From Castor canadensis (lineage: Eukaryota; Chordata; Mammalia; Rodentia; Castoridae), in the NCBI RefSeq assembly GCF_047511655.1, contig NC_133403.1, forward strand, positions 12,397,014 through 12,461,013: a stretch of 64,000 nucleotides of DNA, in the 5' to 3' direction. The stretch's first letter is position 1. Each line of letters opens with the position of its first letter. A model generated the notes under the pieces. That model had not been told where the DNA came from. It saw nothing but the letters and a program-made list of their open reading frames with translations, and did not search any database. The position numbers and the translations under genes are program-made. Positions 54,501 through 64,000 of this stretch are shown one piece after another.

Positions 54501-54911
54501 GAAGCCTGGGACTGAGCGCTGGATATATGGGACTTATGGTTAGCCAGGGCTAGGGACTCCAGCTCAGGGCTGAGGAAGACTCCACTTGCCCTCTGACCCT
54601 ACAATCTACCTCTTTCTACCATCTCCTGGCCTTGCCATCCACGGGTTGACTGTGCCTCTCCCTCCTGGTGCTCCTCCTACTGAGTCCTTGGTGGTGGAGG
54701 GCTCGCTCTGTAACAAGCACCTGAGTCCCATGCATGTGGGCTCTCTTGCACTCCAGCTTCTGCCCAAGGACAGATGGACAGACTGGCTGCCTAGCCCACA
54801 GCTCAGGAGGCTGTGACAACAAAGCCTCATGTGGGCATCTATACCACCACAGGAATTCCAGTAGCTGTTGTCACTGTCACACAAAGGAAGGATCTTGAAA
54901 CACACTTACTC

Positions 54912-55370
54912 ACCACAGTCTCAAAGTTTTATTATCAACAGCTCACATTCAAGTTCAGATTCCTATGAAGTTTGACTCATCAAGGAGAAGGGAGATGGTA
55001 GGAACTAGCCAAGTCTCCTTTGCTGAATGGGCCTTCCCAGAACCCACGATGCCTACCTTGGCAAGTAAGGGGTCTAAGAGCCCCCAGTGCACACACAATC
55101 ACCCTCTCAAGGACCACTGGCTCTCTAATAAGGCTGTGCTTCTGTTGTAAAAGTGGATTTTTCTTGCTTTTTCCTTGTGCCTGATTCCAAACATGACTAT
55201 CATTCTGCAGAGCAGGTAAGACTATGGGAACTGAAGCACAATTGTACTCTGTACACCAGGAGAGAAAAGGCCCCACTTCAACAGAAGTATGGCCATGGAA
55301 GATTCCTGTCCACCCTGGCCCTTCAGGCGTGGCCTCCCAAGGACCTGCTGGCCATGCCCAGTTGTGGGGG
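54912..55370 (-). other. TANGO2: TANGO2 3'UTR
   Basis: Unique sequence runs from the stop codon to the AATAAA at 54928-54933. Confidence 0.7.
54928..54933 (-). terminator. TANGO2: TANGO2 poly(A) signal AATAAA
   Basis: A perfect AATAAA on the minus strand lies about 440 bases after the stop codon. Confidence 0.75.
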
Positions 55371-63180
<7,810 letters not shown>

Positions 63181-63282
63181 CTAGGAGGATGCAGGCAAAA
63201 AAGGGGTCCCACTAGGGCCCCAGCTTCTGGAGTTGGCCACACCTCACTGACTGGGCCATCAAGGAGGATGACACTAAGAATT

Positions 63283-63497
63283 CTGATTTTTTTTTTTTTT
63301 TCTGGTACTGGGGTTTGAATTCAGAACCTATACCTTGAGCCACCCCACCAGCCCTTTTTTGTGATGGGTTTTTGGGTTTTTTTTTTTGAGACAGGGTCTC
63401 ATGAACTATTTGCCTGGGCTGACTTCAAACCATGATCCTCCTTATCTCTGCCTCTGAGTAGCTAGGATTACAAGTGTGAGTCACCAGCGCCTGGCAA
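63283..63497 (-). repeat. composite SINE
   Basis: T-run, CTGGGGTTTGAATTCAGAAC...GAGACAGGGTCTCATGAACT...GTAGCTAGGATTACAAGTGT. Confidence 0.9.
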
Positions 63498-63537
63498 GAA
63501 TTCTGGTTTTATTTTTTGTTTGTTTTATTTTTTTTCT

Positions 63538-63625
63538 AGGTAGGAGATATAGATCAGTGGCAGAGTGCTTGCCTAGCTTGCCTGAGGCCTTTGGGTTCAT
63601 TCCCCAGCTCAGCCAAAAAATATAT
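63538..63625 (+). repeat. ID-like SINE
   Basis: GGAGATATAGATCAGTGGCA...CTTGCCTAGCTTGCCTGAGG. Confidence 0.8.
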
Positions 63626-64000
63626 TCCACCTTTATATGAAAATCCAACATGAAGGAAAAAAATCTTCACTGAGGACAATATTTGTTCACAGAGATGTTC
63701 TCTGGGAGTAAATAGGGGACAACGACACAGCAGTCAGAAGTGTCACTTGGGGAATGACAAGCTTGGAGCTCATTCTCAGAGATAACCTCTATACCTCTAC
63801 TACCAAGGGGAACAGACCAAGGGTGGCTCCCACAGTGATTCCTGGCCCATCCCTTCTCAGCTCCTCCTCAGGTCTCTGCCATGTGCTCCTGAGGTAGATC
63901 AAGGTGGATTGGGTGTAAAGCAGAGCCTCCTGCTTCTGTTCCCATCACATACCTAGGCCCTGTCCCACCTCAGCCCCTCCCTGATGGGCCTTGGCTCCAC

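Larger units (their letters stand above)
47371..54911. other. intergenic interval DGCR8-TANGO2
   Basis: No gene is supported. It is packed with composite SINEs, LTRs, microsatellites and a MaLR LTR. The unique pieces are about 51.4-52.5, 52.85-53.18 and 53.7-54.27 kb, with only unsupported short frames. Confidence 0.75.

Overview
This is a nuclear segment from a placental mammal, almost certainly a rodent outside the mouse/rat group. It has spliced genes with GT/AG introns, CpG-island promoters, MaLR, L1, MIR and ERV remnants, and dozens of rodent-type SINEs. The SINEs are ID-like monomers ('...gtggctcaagtggtagag...gagttcaaaccccagtacc...') and a composite of a B1/7SL-like left half with an ID-like right half. 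This repertoire suggests a castorimorph (beaver/kangaroo-rat group), but that is an inference from memory of repeat families. The gene set and order are those of the human 22q11.2 (DiGeorge) core, read in reverse.

Layout: 1-2427 is intergenic and holds a broken U2 snRNA pseudogene. RANBP1 lies on the minus strand (start codon 11395, stop 2754, six coding exons). A CpG island at about 10.8-12.1 kb is a head-to-head promoter shared with TRMT2A on the plus strand (12104-16506, 12 coding exons). DGCR8 lies on the minus strand (coding 41546 to 19149, 13 coding exons, plus a non-coding first exon ending at 46882 in a second CpG island). From about 47.4 to 54.9 kb is a repeat-rich intergenic interval with at least one clean solo LTR. 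The last five coding exons of TANGO2 (minus strand) occupy 55371-63101, and the gene continues off the right edge. Exon phases were checked one by one. All four reading frames join without a frameshift, giving 206 aa (RANBP1), 617 aa (TRMT2A), 773 aa (DGCR8) and the last 188 residues of TANGO2.

The most interesting system is in DGCR8 exon 2, where two pri-miRNA-like hairpins bracket the start codon: mir-3618 in the 5'UTR and mir-1306 inside the coding sequence. DGCR8 protein is the RNA-binding half of Microprocessor, so these hairpins are the known cis-elements by which the complex cleaves its own mRNA. The sequence shows both hairpins intact, with mature sequences matching the human ones as I remember them. 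The four genes do not form one pathway: RANBP1 acts in Ran-GTP transport, TRMT2A in tRNA m5U54 methylation, DGCR8 in miRNA processing, and TANGO2 in lipid/heme/mitochondrial homeostasis.

Limits: repeat boundaries are by eye, generally to within 5-20 bp. UTR ends rest on poly(A) signals only. No alignment or folding program was run.
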